From assembly GCA_002395865.1 (NCBI GenBank), contig DGVE01000072.1, forward strand, positions 1 to 15,010: a stretch of 15,010 bases of DNA, read 5' to 3'. Position numbers and translations under genes: made by a program. This stretch comes from Lachnospiraceae bacterium UBA4292 (GTDB taxonomy: Bacteria; Bacillota; Clostridia; Lachnospirales; Lachnospiraceae). Shown piece by piece: positions 1 through 7,808 of this stretch. The stretch's first letter is position 1; every line of letters starts with the position of its first letter. Under the pieces are notes generated by a model that was given only the letters and a program-made list of their open reading frames with translations, did no database searches and was not told where the DNA came from.

Positions 1-304
1 CGATCTGCAGCTCATACTCGAAATCTGTGACCGCACGGAGTCCTCTGATCATTACAGTGGCGCCGATCTGTCGTGCAAATTCAACTGTCAGGCCCTGGTA
101 GGACAATATCTCAACATTATCCATACCGGCCGTGACCATCTTCAGCATCTGTACTCTCTCGTCTGCTGTGAAGAGAGGATCCTTGGCGCTGTTTACAAGG
201 ACCGTGACATAGAGCTTGTCAACGATCTTGGATGCTCTCTCAATGATATCGAGATGTCCCTTTGTCACCGGGTCAAAGCTTCCCGGATATATACCTACAG
301 CCAT
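1..304 (-). CDS. coaD: Phosphopantetheine adenylyltransferase, N-terminal part (runs off the left edge)
   Basis: CoaD transfers AMP from ATP to 4'-phosphopantetheine to give dephospho-CoA, the penultimate step of coenzyme A synthesis, in the cytoplasm. About 101 codons are present and the C-terminal third or so is outside the window. My translation begins [17 protein letters not shown]. The nucleotidyltransferase signature (T/H)xGH is seen as TKGH at residues 14-17, and the conserved block [12 protein letters not shown] starts near residue 87; both are diagnostic of the family. The ATG overlaps the TGA of rsmD by one base (TGATG), so translation is probably coupled and both genes share the promoter upstream of rsmD. 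The rsmD–coaD pair is a common arrangement in Firmicutes. The identification is firm; only the completeness of the missing end is unknown. Confidence 0.96.
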   Translation of the reverse strand, partial: MAVGIYPGSFDPVTKGHLDIIERASKIVDKLYVTVLVNSAKDPLFTADERVQMLKMVTAGMDNVEILSYQGLTVEFARQIGATVMIRGLRAVTDFEYELQI

Positions 305-855
305 CAGACTTCCTTCCTCTTCACGAATACGTGCTTATTGGTCTTGTAATCCTTTATGCGGACGAGTTCGTAACCCGTCTCGTCCAGATAATCCGTCGGG
401 GTCTCCTCCGATGCCTCGAATATGATCATCGTATCGGGTCCCACCGCCTTCGAAGTCACAAGCAGCTCAAGCGCATGCTTCTCGAACAGATTGTCATAGG
501 GCGGATCCATGAAAATGATATCGTAGGGTCTTTCGCGCCTCACTGAAGCGATCCAGGAGAACACATCAGCGCGGAACACACTGCCCTCGAGCTTCGTGAA
601 CCGTAGATTCTCCTTTATGACTGATACAGCCTGCGGGTTCTTTTCAACGAAATCACAGCAGTTCGCGCCGCGACTCAGCGCCTCGATACCTATGGCTCCG
701 CTGCCGGCGAACAGGTCCAAAAAGGAACATCCGGTTATACAGTCCTGCAGTATGTTGAACAGAGTCTCCTTGATCCTGTCGGTCGTGGGTCTCGTAGAGT
801 CCCCCGGTATGGTCTTCAGTTTAAGGCTTCTTGCTTTACCGGCAATCACTCTCAC
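304..855 (-). CDS. rsmD: 16S rRNA (guanine-966-N2)-methyltransferase RsmD
   Basis: This S-adenosylmethionine-dependent enzyme methylates N2 of G966 in 16S rRNA (E. coli numbering) during small-subunit assembly. The 183-residue length is normal for the family. It opens with [10 protein letters not shown] and carries the SAM-binding glycine-rich motif DLFAGSG at residues 47-53 and the N-methyltransferase catalytic motif DPPY at residues 117-120. The start codon is GTG. It is preferred because an AAGGGTG ribosome binding site lies about eight bases upstream and the family N-terminus begins exactly here. The gene is first in a two-gene unit with coaD, with a one-base stop/start overlap, and its sigma-A-like promoter lies about 35-65 bases upstream. 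The G966 role is known from the family and is not tested by the sequence. Confidence 0.95.
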   Translation of the reverse strand: MRVIAGKARSLKLKTIPGDSTRPTTDRIKETLFNILQDCITGCSFLDLFAGSGAIGIEALSRGANCCDFVEKNPQAVSVIKENLRFTKLEGSVFRADVFSWIASVRRERPYDIIFMDPPYDNLFEKHALELLVTSKAVGPDTMIIFEASEETPTDYLDETGYELVRIKDYKTNKHVFVKRKEV

Positions 856-890
856 GGTCTGTCACCCTTCTTCACGCAAATCCATCGGGT

Positions 891-919
891 ATTATAGTAT
901 GAATCTATACTATTATCAA
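891..919 (-). promoter_or_regulatory. Sigma-A-type promoter of rsmD–coaD
   Basis: On the minus strand TTGATA (914-919) and TATAAT (891-896) are separated by exactly 17 bases. This matches the -35 consensus at five of six positions and the -10 perfectly. Transcription should start near position 884 and leave a leader of about 30 bases before the GTG of rsmD. A perfect inverted repeat fills the spacer and is listed separately. Confidence 0.85.
894..913. promoter_or_regulatory. Candidate operator: perfect 7-base inverted repeat in the rsmD promoter spacer
   Basis: ATAGTAT (894-900) and ATACTAT (907-913) are perfect reverse complements separated by six bases. The repeat occupies the whole interval between the -35 and -10 boxes and overlaps three bases of the -10. 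Such placement is typical of repressor sites that block polymerase. The element is visible in the sequence; its regulatory role and the protein that would bind it are inference. Part of the right arm is forced by the TATAAT consensus, so chance cannot be excluded. Confidence 0.4.
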
Positions 920-949
920 TACAAAAATGCAATAAATAGTGACATTACC

Positions 950-985
950 CGATAAAAGGGCTCCCGCCTGCGCGAAAGCCCGCCT
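950..985 (-). terminator. Rho-independent terminator after the GH130 gene
   Basis: On the minus strand the arms GGGCT (977-981) and AGCCC (958-962) form a hairpin, followed directly by TTTTAT. It begins about 13 bases past the TGA stop of the GH130 gene. The strict stem is only five base pairs, with weaker G-T and A-T pairs extending it. It separates the GGDEF–SEC-C–GH130 unit from the rsmD promoter. Confidence 0.65.
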
Positions 986-993
986 TATTACTG

Positions 994-1962
994 TCAGCAC
1001 TTATTATCCTTGATGAACTTGATGAGCTCATCGACCTGCGTGAACGCAAGTCCGACGACCGTATCGGCTGCGCCGTAGTAGATTGCGATCCTCCCCGTGG
1101 CCGCGTCTGTGAGTGTCGCGCAGGGGAATGTAACGTTCGGAACATCACCCACGCACTCGTAGAGCTCTGTCGGGTGGAAGATGTAAGGCTTGCAGCGATA
1201 CTTAACCTTCCACGGTTCATCGATGTCGAGAATGGCTGCGCCCATGGAGTAGATCATACCGTTGCAGGTCGTGCCTACGCCGTGGAATATGAGGAGCCAG
1301 CCCTCGTCTGTCTTGATGGGAATGGGACCCGCGCCGATCTTCGTCCACGCCCAGCCCTGCGCGTTCATAACGAATCTGTGATATCCCCAGAATTCCATGT
1401 CCGGGCTCTGGCTGATATACATATCGCCGAAGGGTGTGTGGCCGTTATCGGAAGGTCTGGAGAACATGAGGAAGCGTCCGCCTATCTTCTCGGGGAACAT
1501 AACGCCGTTTCTGTTAAAGGGAAGGAACGCGTTCTCAAGTCTGTAGAACTTTTTGAAATCATAGGAATACGCCACGCCTATGGTCGCTCCATGATACTGT
1601 GTGCACCAAGTGACATAGTATCTGTCCTCGATAAAGCACACTCTCGGATCGTAGCCGCAGGCAACTCCGATGCAGTTGTCGTCCTTGTCGTAAAGAGGCA
1701 GAGGCGAATGCTCTATCTCCCAGTTGATGGCGTCTTTACTCTTTCCGAGGAAGAGATGCTGTTCCATCGCGGTATCGTCACTTCTGAAGATGCCGACGAA
1801 TGCACCGTCCTTGGCAACGACCGCACTGTTGAAAATGCTGTTGGCCCCCGGAATCTGATTCCTTTTGATGATGGGGTTGCCGCTGTAACGCCATACTATG
1901 TCATTACAGCCTTCGGGACGATCCTCCCAGGGAATGTTCGGCAGATTGGCTCCGATGATCAT
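994..1962 (-). CDS. Glycoside hydrolase family 130 protein, probable beta-1,4-mannooligosaccharide phosphorylase
   Basis: GH130 enzymes are inverting phosphorylases that split beta-mannosides with phosphate, releasing alpha-mannose-1-phosphate. This 322-residue protein has the size and N-terminal block (GxNLPNxPWxxRPxGC) I associate with subfamily GH130_2, which includes mannooligosaccharide phosphorylases (EC 2.4.1.319) and beta-mannosyl-N-acetylglucosamine phosphorylases (EC 2.4.1.320). Family landmarks seen are ANSIFNSAVV (40-49), GYDPR with the presumed proton-donor Asp at 105, SRPSDNGHTPFGD and IGAGPIPI. There is no signal peptide, so it acts in the cytoplasm on imported oligosaccharides. 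A strong AAAGGAGAG site precedes the ATG. It is the last gene of the unit, 25 bases after the SEC-C gene. No sugar transporter, beta-mannosidase, epimerase or regulator of mannan use lies nearby, so the substrate cannot be read from context. Confidence 0.9.
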   Translation of the reverse strand: MIIGANLPNIPWEDRPEGCNDIVWRYSGNPIIKRNQIPGANSIFNSAVVAKDGAFVGIFRSDDTAMEQHLFLGKSKDAINWEIEHSPLPLYDKDDNCIGVACGYDPRVCFIEDRYYVTWCTQYHGATIGVAYSYDFKKFYRLENAFLPFNRNGVMFPEKIGGRFLMFSRPSDNGHTPFGDMYISQSPDMEFWGYHRFVMNAQGWAWTKIGAGPIPIKTDEGWLLIFHGVGTTCNGMIYSMGAAILDIDEPWKVKYRCKPYIFHPTELYECVGDVPNVTFPCATLTDAATGRIAIYYGAADTVVGLAFTQVDELIKFIKDNKC

Positions 1963-1987
1963 ACGTTTTACTCTCCTTTATGTTTAA

Positions 1988-2500
1988 TCAATCATATATA
2001 CCCTTGCCCAGGCAGCAGGCTTTGAACTTTTTGCCGCTTCCGCAGGGGCAGGGATCGTTGCGGCCGATCTTCTTCGGCTTAACGATGGTAGTGGAAGATC
2101 TCTGCTCTTTGTAGAGCTCCTTCCTTCTCTCGGGGGTTATGAGCGCATCCCACTCGGGCAGCTCATAGAGCCACTCGGCCTTGCACTCCACCATCTTTTT
2201 ATAAAGCTTTTCTTTGTCGAAATCAAAGCTTACCACAGTATCCTCATCCATCGTCTCGATGGGGTTCGGCTCCTTGAGGCACTCATCGATACCGTCGATG
2301 ATACCGGTCATGGTGATGACGTCTACACCATATTTCTCAGCCAGAGCCTTGACAGTACCGCTCTCGACCTCGCTGCCGGCGAGTATCTTCTCGTAGAAGC
2401 TCTTTTCGTGGTTGAAATAGTTTGCCCAGAAAAGCTGCTCGTTTCTGTTGTCCCTCTGTGTCTCGTAAGCCAGCTTTCGCCAGTTCTCAAGAATACTCAT
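1988..2500 (-). CDS. SEC-C zinc-binding motif protein of unknown function
   Basis: A soluble 170-residue protein. The C-terminal region [19 protein letters not shown] (residues 145-163) is a classic SEC-C motif, CxC followed by CC (Cys151, Cys153, Cys162, Cys163). This is the zinc-binding tail first known from SecA and also found on many stand-alone proteins. The first 140 residues are mixed helical and charged and match no domain I recognise. This is not SecA: there is no helicase core. The ATG has a GAGAGG site eight bases upstream, 15 bases after the GGDEF gene stop, and GH130 follows 25 bases later, so the three are probably one transcript. Published roles of SEC-C tails involve binding SecB or the ribosome. 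Any role here, and any link to c-di-GMP or mannoside metabolism, is unknown. Confidence 0.82.
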   Translation of the reverse strand: MSILENWRKLAYETQRDNRNEQLFWANYFNHEKSFYEKILAGSEVESGTVKALAEKYGVDVITMTGIIDGIDECLKEPNPIETMDEDTVVSFDFDKEKLYKKMVECKAEWLYELPEWDALITPERRKELYKEQRSSTTIVKPKKIGRNDPCPCGSGKKFKACCLGKGIYD

Positions 2501-2515
2501 TGCAAAAACCTCTCA

Positions 2516-4051
2516 TTAATCATTGTATATGCATAATCTGTTTCGACCGCTTTCCTTTGCGTCGTACAGAGATGCGTCGGCCTTCATGTAGAGATCGAGG
2601 AACTTGCCTCCCTTAACGACCTCAACTATACCCATACTGGTACTGATATCGACTGTCATATCATCGTAAGTGATGGAGCGTCTGACCTTCTCAAGCACGG
2701 ACCTGCACTTCGTGATGGCATTCTCCATACTGCTTATATCCTTCATGAATACGTAGAACTCATCGCCTCCGAGGCGTCCGACGATATCAGTCGTTCTGAA
2801 TTCGGACATGAGCAGGTTCGATATCTCCCGAAGGAGATCGTCGCCCTTGGAATGGCCGAAGTTATCATTGACAGACTTGAAATGGTCGAGATCCATGATG
2901 AGCAGCGCAGCATGATCCTCATCGGACATACTGTCGATGTTGGCCTGAGTCCTCTTCTCGAGCTCGCCCCTGTTCAGAAGGCCGGTGAGAGGATCCTTCG
3001 TCGACTTCGAAATAAGCGCTTCCTTCTCCTTCTGAGATTCATGAATGTTGTAGATCTTGCCCACGGCGTATGTGGGTCTTCCGTCACTGTTGAAGATGGT
3101 CTTGAATACGGCCGAGAACCACTCGTACTGACCGTTGAGCATCTGAAGGCGGAAAATGAAATTGCCCTCATCGCTGCCGTTTAAGATATCGTTATATGCC
3201 TTCAGCAGGTTGTCCACATCCTTGTGATAGATGGTGAAATGGTTCCTTATCGTCTCCTTGAAGCGGATGAAATTTCTGCCTCTGTGGAAGATGGTCGCGT
3301 ACTTCTCGGAGAAGCTTATTACATCGGATTTGAAATCATACTCGAAGGAGAAGTCGTTCATGAGGTAAGAGAGAACATCGGCTCTCTCGTCCTTCTCTCT
3401 CATGGTCTTTATGAGCTCTGTCTTCTCTTCGTTAAGTGCTCCCGACTCCTTGAAGCCGAAGAACAAAACTCCGCCGAGGACGGCCAGTACAAGCACGATC
3501 ATAATATGGAAGCCTGTCCTGTACACGCTCATGACACTGGTCATGGCCTGCGAGTCCACGAAGCCCACGACCACCATGGCGGGACTCGCCACCTTGGAGT
3601 AGATCAAGTAATAACTCTGTTCACCGATAGCGATCGTATCCGTATATCCGACCGTACCGCCGTCGATCCTTTTGAACTGCCTCTGTGCCCCGAGGGACGC
3701 AAGAAACACCTGAAACCTCATGCCTATGGGGCATTCCTCAAAATCCGAATAGGTGACCGCCCCCGCATTGGAGGAGGACAGTGTCTCGGATGACTTGAGA
3801 TAGCAGACACATTTGACCTTGATATCGCCGACATACTGGGAAATGAGGGCGTCGCGAAGCGCCTCGTCATCCTTGATGCTTTCACCCTCAAGCTCAAGCT
3901 CTATGTCCTTTGTGATGGAGTTCTGATCGTCGGCCCACTTCTTAACGAGAGAATCCTTTATGGCGGATCTCACAAAAAGAAAGCATACTTCAAGAGCGAT
4001 TATACCGATTATTATAACGATCAGCTGCTTGGTCAAGTATTTATATTTCAC
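2516..4051 (-). CDS. Membrane-bound sensor diguanylate cyclase (extracytoplasmic sensor–PAS-like–GGDEF)
   Basis: Predicted to make cyclic di-GMP from two GTP at the inner face of the membrane. The 511 residues read as: membrane helix about 9-28, an extracytoplasmic region about 29-178 without a recognised fold, a second helix about 182-200, a short linker, a PAS-like region about 235-335 (with FRLQMLNGQYEWFSAV), and a GGDEF domain about 345-508. The catalytic signature RLGGDEF is intact (GGDEF at 428-432). An RxxD inhibitory site (RTTD, 419-422) sits exactly five residues before it, so product inhibition is likely. No EAL or HD-GYP domain is fused. The start is GTG, chosen for the GGGGG site seven bases upstream; an overlapping out-of-frame ATG ends at once in TGA. 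It is first in a unit with the SEC-C and GH130 genes. The ligand sensed is unknown. Confidence 0.92.
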   Translation of the reverse strand: MKYKYLTKQLIVIIIGIIALEVCFLFVRSAIKDSLVKKWADDQNSITKDIELELEGESIKDDEALRDALISQYVGDIKVKCVCYLKSSETLSSSNAGAVTYSDFEECPIGMRFQVFLASLGAQRQFKRIDGGTVGYTDTIAIGEQSYYLIYSKVASPAMVVVGFVDSQAMTSVMSVYRTGFHIMIVLVLAVLGGVLFFGFKESGALNEEKTELIKTMREKDERADVLSYLMNDFSFEYDFKSDVISFSEKYATIFHRGRNFIRFKETIRNHFTIYHKDVDNLLKAYNDILNGSDEGNFIFRLQMLNGQYEWFSAVFKTIFNSDGRPTYAVGKIYNIHESQKEKEALISKSTKDPLTGLLNRGELEKRTQANIDSMSDEDHAALLIMDLDHFKSVNDNFGHSKGDDLLREISNLLMSEFRTTDIVGRLGGDEFYVFMKDISSMENAITKCRSVLEKVRRSITYDDMTVDISTSMGIVEVVKGGKFLDLYMKADASLYDAKESGRNRLCIYND

Positions 4052-4080
4052 ATCAATGCCCCCTGAGAAACTAAAAACCT

Positions 4081-4107
4081 TCTATAATACTACCATAACA
4101 GAGGCAA
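4081..4107 (-). promoter_or_regulatory. Weak candidate promoter before the GGDEF gene
   Basis: On the minus strand the AT-rich gap after recG contains TATTAT (4084-4089) overlapping TATAGA (4081-4086), either of which could be a -10 box. Upstream lies only a T-run and TTTGCC/TTGCCT, with spacings of about 15-17 bases, so no good -35 is present. The gene could equally be read through from recG, because no convincing terminator separates them. Confidence 0.3.
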
Positions 4108-4115
4108 AAAAACAA

Positions 4116-6077
4116 TCATTTTTTGGCTAAATCTGCAGCAACGAAAAGCAGCTCCTTATCCCTGTAGATATCCGCGACATTAAACTCCAGCTCACCGCTC
4201 TGACGGATGCCGAACAGGTCCCCGGGGCCCCTCATCTTAAGATCCTCCGATGCTATATAAAAGCCGTCGTTGGAGCCTGCGAGCACCTGAAGCCTCGCGT
4301 TTTTTTCATTCCCTCCGGAGGTATCCACGAAGATGCAGTAGCTCTGATCTGAGCCTCTGCCGACTCTGCCTCGAAGCTGGTGCAGCGACGCAAGTCCGAA
4401 GCGCTGCGCGTCCTCTATCACTATCACAGTGGCGTTCTTCACGTCGACCCCTACCTCGACTACGGTGGTCGATACCAGTATATCCACGGCTCCGGCGGCG
4501 AAATCAGCCATCACCTTCTCCTTATAGGTATTCTTCATCCTTCCGTGGAGGACACCTATCACCCTGCCGGGGAAATACTGTCTAAGCGAAACCGCGTAGT
4601 CCGTGACATTTTCACCGGCGAGGCCTTCACTCTCCTCAACAAGAGGGCAAATGACGTAGGCCTGGTGTCCGAGCTGCAGCTGGCCCGCGATAAATCGGTA
4701 TATCTTCTCCCTCTCACTCTTGCCCACGACACAATTTTTTATCGGAAGCCTCTCCTTCGGCTTTTCGTCCAGCACGCATACATCCATATCCATATACAGT
4801 ACGGACGCGAGCGATCTGGGTATCGGGGTCGCGCTCAACGAGATACTGTGGCACCTGTCGCCCTTACCCACCAGATCAGCTCTCTGTCTTACTCCGAAGC
4901 GGTGCTGTTCATCCGTGACAGAAAGCGCGAGGCACGCAAATTCCACCGCCTCCTGAAATACCGCGTGTGTACCGACGACAAGATCGTATTCGTGCTCCTT
5001 TATCGCTCTTTGAAGTCTCTTTTTCTCCGCAACAGGTACGGAGCCCGCGATAAAGCACGCTTTATAGGGAAGCCCCGCTCTCTCAAGCAGTTCACACAGT
5101 CCTTTATAATGCTGCGCTGCCAGCACCTCGGTTGGCGCCATGATGGCAGCCTGATGGCCGTTAGCCACAGCTTCGAGCATCAGAAGAAAGGCAACTATCG
5201 TCTTGCCCGAGCCTACATCTCCCTGCAGGAGCATGTCCAGGCTCTCCCCCGCATACATTGCCTTAAGTCCCCTGTCCACAGCATTCTTCTGGCCGTTTGT
5301 GAGCTCATAGGGAAGCGAAGCCGTAACTGCATCCACCACGCCGCTTTCGCGGATGGAATAAGGACACTTAACTGCCGTTATCTTTTTCCTGGCCTCCCTC
5401 AGCCGTCTCAGAAATACATAGAATTCCTCTACGGCTATGCGGTCTCTGGCCTTTATAAACTCCTTCTCATCCTTCGGAAAATGCATAGTACGAACAGCTC
5501 TGTCATAATCGATAAAGCCGTATTTTTTTTCGACTCTCTCATCGAGCGTCCCTTTAAAAGGACCTATGCCCTCCATGGCCTGAGTCACGGCAGCTGCTAT
5601 AGCCTTGCTGGTAAGCCCCTTCGTCAGGCTGTACACAGGCACGAGCCTTCCCGTAAGCTTCGAATACTCCTCCCTCGCAAATCGTTCCGGGCTCTCCATC
5701 CTGAAGCCGTCGGGACCATAGAGAAGCTTACCCGCAAAGACGAAGCTCATACCCGTCCTCAGAATCTTTCCGAGATACGGCTGATTGTAATATACGATGG
5801 TGATCTCTCTTCCCTGTGTATCCTGCGCCATTAGCTTCACATAGTGGAGTCCTTTCTTCGAGATAAGAAGCTGCGGCGCCTGATCGAGCCTGCAGTAAAC
5901 ATATGCCCTCTCACCGATCTTAAAAGAGCCCGCCGGCCCCGGTGGCTCGTATTTCATGAAATCTCTCGGGAAATATGAAACCAGCCCGGAAACAGTTTCG
6001 ATCCCGAGCTTTTCGTATAATTTTACAGTTTTCGGGCCTATGCCCTTCAGTTCTGACAAAGGTGATTCCGGTCTCAT
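4116..6077 (-). CDS. recG: ATP-dependent DNA helicase RecG
   Basis: RecG is a superfamily 2 double-strand DNA translocase that remodels stalled replication forks and branch-migrates Holliday junctions. An N-terminal wedge/OB region spans about residues 1-230, beginning with the typical LSELKGIGPKT. The helicase core has Walker A GDVGSGKT (286-293), the RecG-type motif II DEQH (389-392), motif III SATPIPRSLA and motif VI QLRGRVGRG. The RecG-specific C-terminal block GPGDLFGIRQSGE follows. The protein stops at 653 residues with DLAKK, roughly 30 residues earlier than E. coli or B. subtilis RecG, so the last helices appear to be missing. The ATG at 6077 fits the family start, but its ribosome binding site is poor and a strong hairpin lies 19-43 bases upstream. 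It follows fakA, as in related genomes. Confidence 0.97.
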   Translation of the reverse strand: MRPESPLSELKGIGPKTVKLYEKLGIETVSGLVSYFPRDFMKYEPPGPAGSFKIGERAYVYCRLDQAPQLLISKKGLHYVKLMAQDTQGREITIVYYNQPYLGKILRTGMSFVFAGKLLYGPDGFRMESPERFAREEYSKLTGRLVPVYSLTKGLTSKAIAAAVTQAMEGIGPFKGTLDERVEKKYGFIDYDRAVRTMHFPKDEKEFIKARDRIAVEEFYVFLRRLREARKKITAVKCPYSIRESGVVDAVTASLPYELTNGQKNAVDRGLKAMYAGESLDMLLQGDVGSGKTIVAFLLMLEAVANGHQAAIMAPTEVLAAQHYKGLCELLERAGLPYKACFIAGSVPVAEKKRLQRAIKEHEYDLVVGTHAVFQEAVEFACLALSVTDEQHRFGVRQRADLVGKGDRCHSISLSATPIPRSLASVLYMDMDVCVLDEKPKERLPIKNCVVGKSEREKIYRFIAGQLQLGHQAYVICPLVEESEGLAGENVTDYAVSLRQYFPGRVIGVLHGRMKNTYKEKVMADFAAGAVDILVSTTVVEVGVDVKNATVIVIEDAQRFGLASLHQLRGRVGRGSDQSYCIFVDTSGGNEKNARLQVLAGSNDGFYIASEDLKMRGPGDLFGIRQSGELEFNVADIYRDKELLFVAADLAKK

Positions 6078-6095
6078 ATCGGCTCGCTTGAAACA

Positions 6096-6120
6096 GCCCC
6101 GGCGCTTTAAGCTCCGGGGC
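6096..6120 (-). terminator. GC-rich hairpin between fakA and recG, possibly a partial terminator
   Basis: On the minus strand GCCCCGGAGC and GCGCCGGGGC form a ten-base stem with a single mismatch around the loop TTAAA. It starts 11 bases after the fakA stop. It is followed by TGTTTC rather than a clean T-run, so it may terminate only partly, or may stabilise or process the transcript ahead of recG. Its CCCCGG/CCGGGG stem core recurs in the terminator at 8624-8657. Confidence 0.5.
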
Positions 6121-6131
6121 CGGTGATCGCT

Positions 6132-7808
6132 TTATTCAGCTGAAACTATGTAGTAATAAACAGGCTGTCCGCCGCTGTGGACATCCACATCGCAGCCCGG
6201 GAAACGCTCGTTTATCTGCTCACAGAGCACTGTAGCGTCCTCCTCCTTTATGTCGGCACCGTAGTATACGCTGATCAGGACAGTCTCATCATCGACCATC
6301 TTAGAGAGCATATCGATGGTGGTCTCATTTATAGAGCTGCCCACTGCAAGTATCTTGCTGTCGCCGATGCCCATGATATCGTCTGTCTTTATCTCCTTGC
6401 CGTCGATGCAGGTGTTTCTGGTCGCGTATGTGACCTCGCCTGTCTTCACTCTGGAGCTCTCCTCCTTCATGGATGCCTCGTTCTCCTCGGGAGTAGCGTC
6501 CGGATTAAAGCTTATCACGGCAGTGATGCCCTGAGGAACCGTGGTCGTAGGGATCACTATTATTCTCTTATCCTTTGAAAGGCTCGCAGCCTGCTGTGCC
6601 GCAAGGATGACATTTTTGTTGTTGGGAAGCGCGAATATGGTATCCGCGTTCACCTTCGCCGCCGCGTCGAGGAAGTCATTTGTCGAAGGGTTCATCGTCT
6701 GGCCGCCGGAAATGACATAGTCCACTCCGAGCTCACCGAATATATCCTTCAGGCCGTCGCCCGCGCACACAGCCAAAAAGCCGTAGGGCTTGCGCTCCTT
6801 TGCGGCCTTCTCAGCCTCCTTCGCGCTCTCCTCGGCCTTGAGCTCGTTATATCTTGCCCTCTCCTTCGCAAGCTTCTCCGCGTGCTCAAGGCGCATATTG
6901 TCGATCTTCATGCGGTCAAGCTGTCCGAGGGAAAGACCCTTTTCAAAGGCCAGACCGGGATTGTTCGTGTGTACATGTATCTTTACGAGCTCCTCGTCCG
7001 CAACACATACTATCGAATCGCCGATGGACTCGAGATAGCTCTTGAATTCATTTACCTGCTCATCGGAAAGAGGCTTCTCAAGAAGCACTATGAACTCTGT
7101 GCAGTAGCCGAACTTGATGTTCGCGGTATCTATATCCTCTGCGGGAATTATATCAGGTACTCCACCGCTCACAACATGTGTGGGCATGGTTATCTCCTTG
7201 CCGAGGAACACGTCAAATGCACCCTTTACGACCTCTATAAGGCCCTGTCCGCCCGAATCGACAACGCCTGCCTGCTTGAGCACCGGCAGCATCTCCGGCG
7301 TCTTCGCAAGAACCTCCTCGCCGTAGGCGATGATTTGGCTGATGTAATCCTCCATGGAAATGTCGGGGGATGAGAGCTCCTCCGCCTTGTTCGCCATACC
7401 TCTCGCAACCGTGAGGATAGTACCCTCCTTCGGCTTCATAACTGCCTTGTATGCTGTATCTGCAGCTCTGGTCATGGCAGCTGCAAGCGCGGGCACATCG
7501 ATCTTCTCCAGATCTCTCACACCCTTTGTAAAGCCTCTCAAAAGCTGAGAAAGGATAACGCCTGAGTTACCCCTTGCACCTCTGAGGGATCCGGTCGAAA
7601 TAGCCTTGCAAAGGTCATACATATTCTTGTCGGCCAGGCTCTGAACATCCTTCGCAGCCGACATGATGGTCATCGTCATGTTTGTACCGGTATCGCCGTC
7701 AGGCACAGGGAACACATTCAGCTGATTGATGTATTCCTTATTTGCATCAAGATTCTGCGCTCCGCCTAAAAACATCTTTGCGAGAAGCGCTGCGTCAATA
7801 TAATTCAC
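6132..7808 (-). CDS. fakA: Fatty acid kinase subunit A-like protein (DAK2 domain, YloV/FakA family)
   Basis: FakA phosphorylates fatty acids held by a FakB carrier, giving acyl-phosphate for phospholipid synthesis. The N-terminal kinase domain resembles the ATP-binding (DhaL-like) domain of dihydroxyacetone kinase. Its metal/ATP motif PDGDTGTNM lies at residues 36-44, followed by GARGNSGVILSQ. A middle domain and a C-terminal domain (from about residue 345, with ISGGQTMNPSTNDFL) complete the usual layout. I start the gene at GTG 7808 (558 residues) because GGAGGA (7816-7821) sits seven bases upstream and the family begins about here. The in-frame ATG at 7823 adds five residues but lacks a binding site and would place that GGAGGA inside the coding region. 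It is 23 bases from the asp23-family gene, the yloU–yloV order of Bacillus. No fakB is in the window. Confidence 0.9.
   Translation of the reverse strand: MNYIDAALLAKMFLGGAQNLDANKEYINQLNVFPVPDGDTGTNMTMTIMSAAKDVQSLADKNMYDLCKAISTGSLRGARGNSGVILSQLLRGFTKGVRDLEKIDVPALAAAMTRAADTAYKAVMKPKEGTILTVARGMANKAEELSSPDISMEDYISQIIAYGEEVLAKTPEMLPVLKQAGVVDSGGQGLIEVVKGAFDVFLGKEITMPTHVVSGGVPDIIPAEDIDTANIKFGYCTEFIVLLEKPLSDEQVNEFKSYLESIGDSIVCVADEELVKIHVHTNNPGLAFEKGLSLGQLDRMKIDNMRLEHAEKLAKERARYNELKAEESAKEAEKAAKERKPYGFLAVCAGDGLKDIFGELGVDYVISGGQTMNPSTNDFLDAAAKVNADTIFALPNNKNVILAAQQAASLSKDKRIIVIPTTTVPQGITAVISFNPDATPEENEASMKEESSRVKTGEVTYATRNTCIDGKEIKTDDIMGIGDSKILAVGSSINETTIDMLSKMVDDETVLISVYYGADIKEEDATVLCEQINERFPGCDVDVHSGGQPVYYYIVSAE

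Noticed and set aside
1174..2025. 283-codon plus-strand open frame opposite the GH130 gene
   Set aside because: It is antisense to a clearly recognised enzyme and has no ribosome binding site or domain.
4105..4125. A-run/T-run pair after the recG stop as a terminator
   Set aside because: Only A-T pairs form, with no GC stem, so it is unlikely to terminate transcription by itself.
4380..5834. Long plus-strand open frame (484 codons) opposite recG
   Set aside because: It lies wholly inside recG on the other strand, its translation shows no protein character, and recG motifs are unambiguous. It is a codon-bias shadow.
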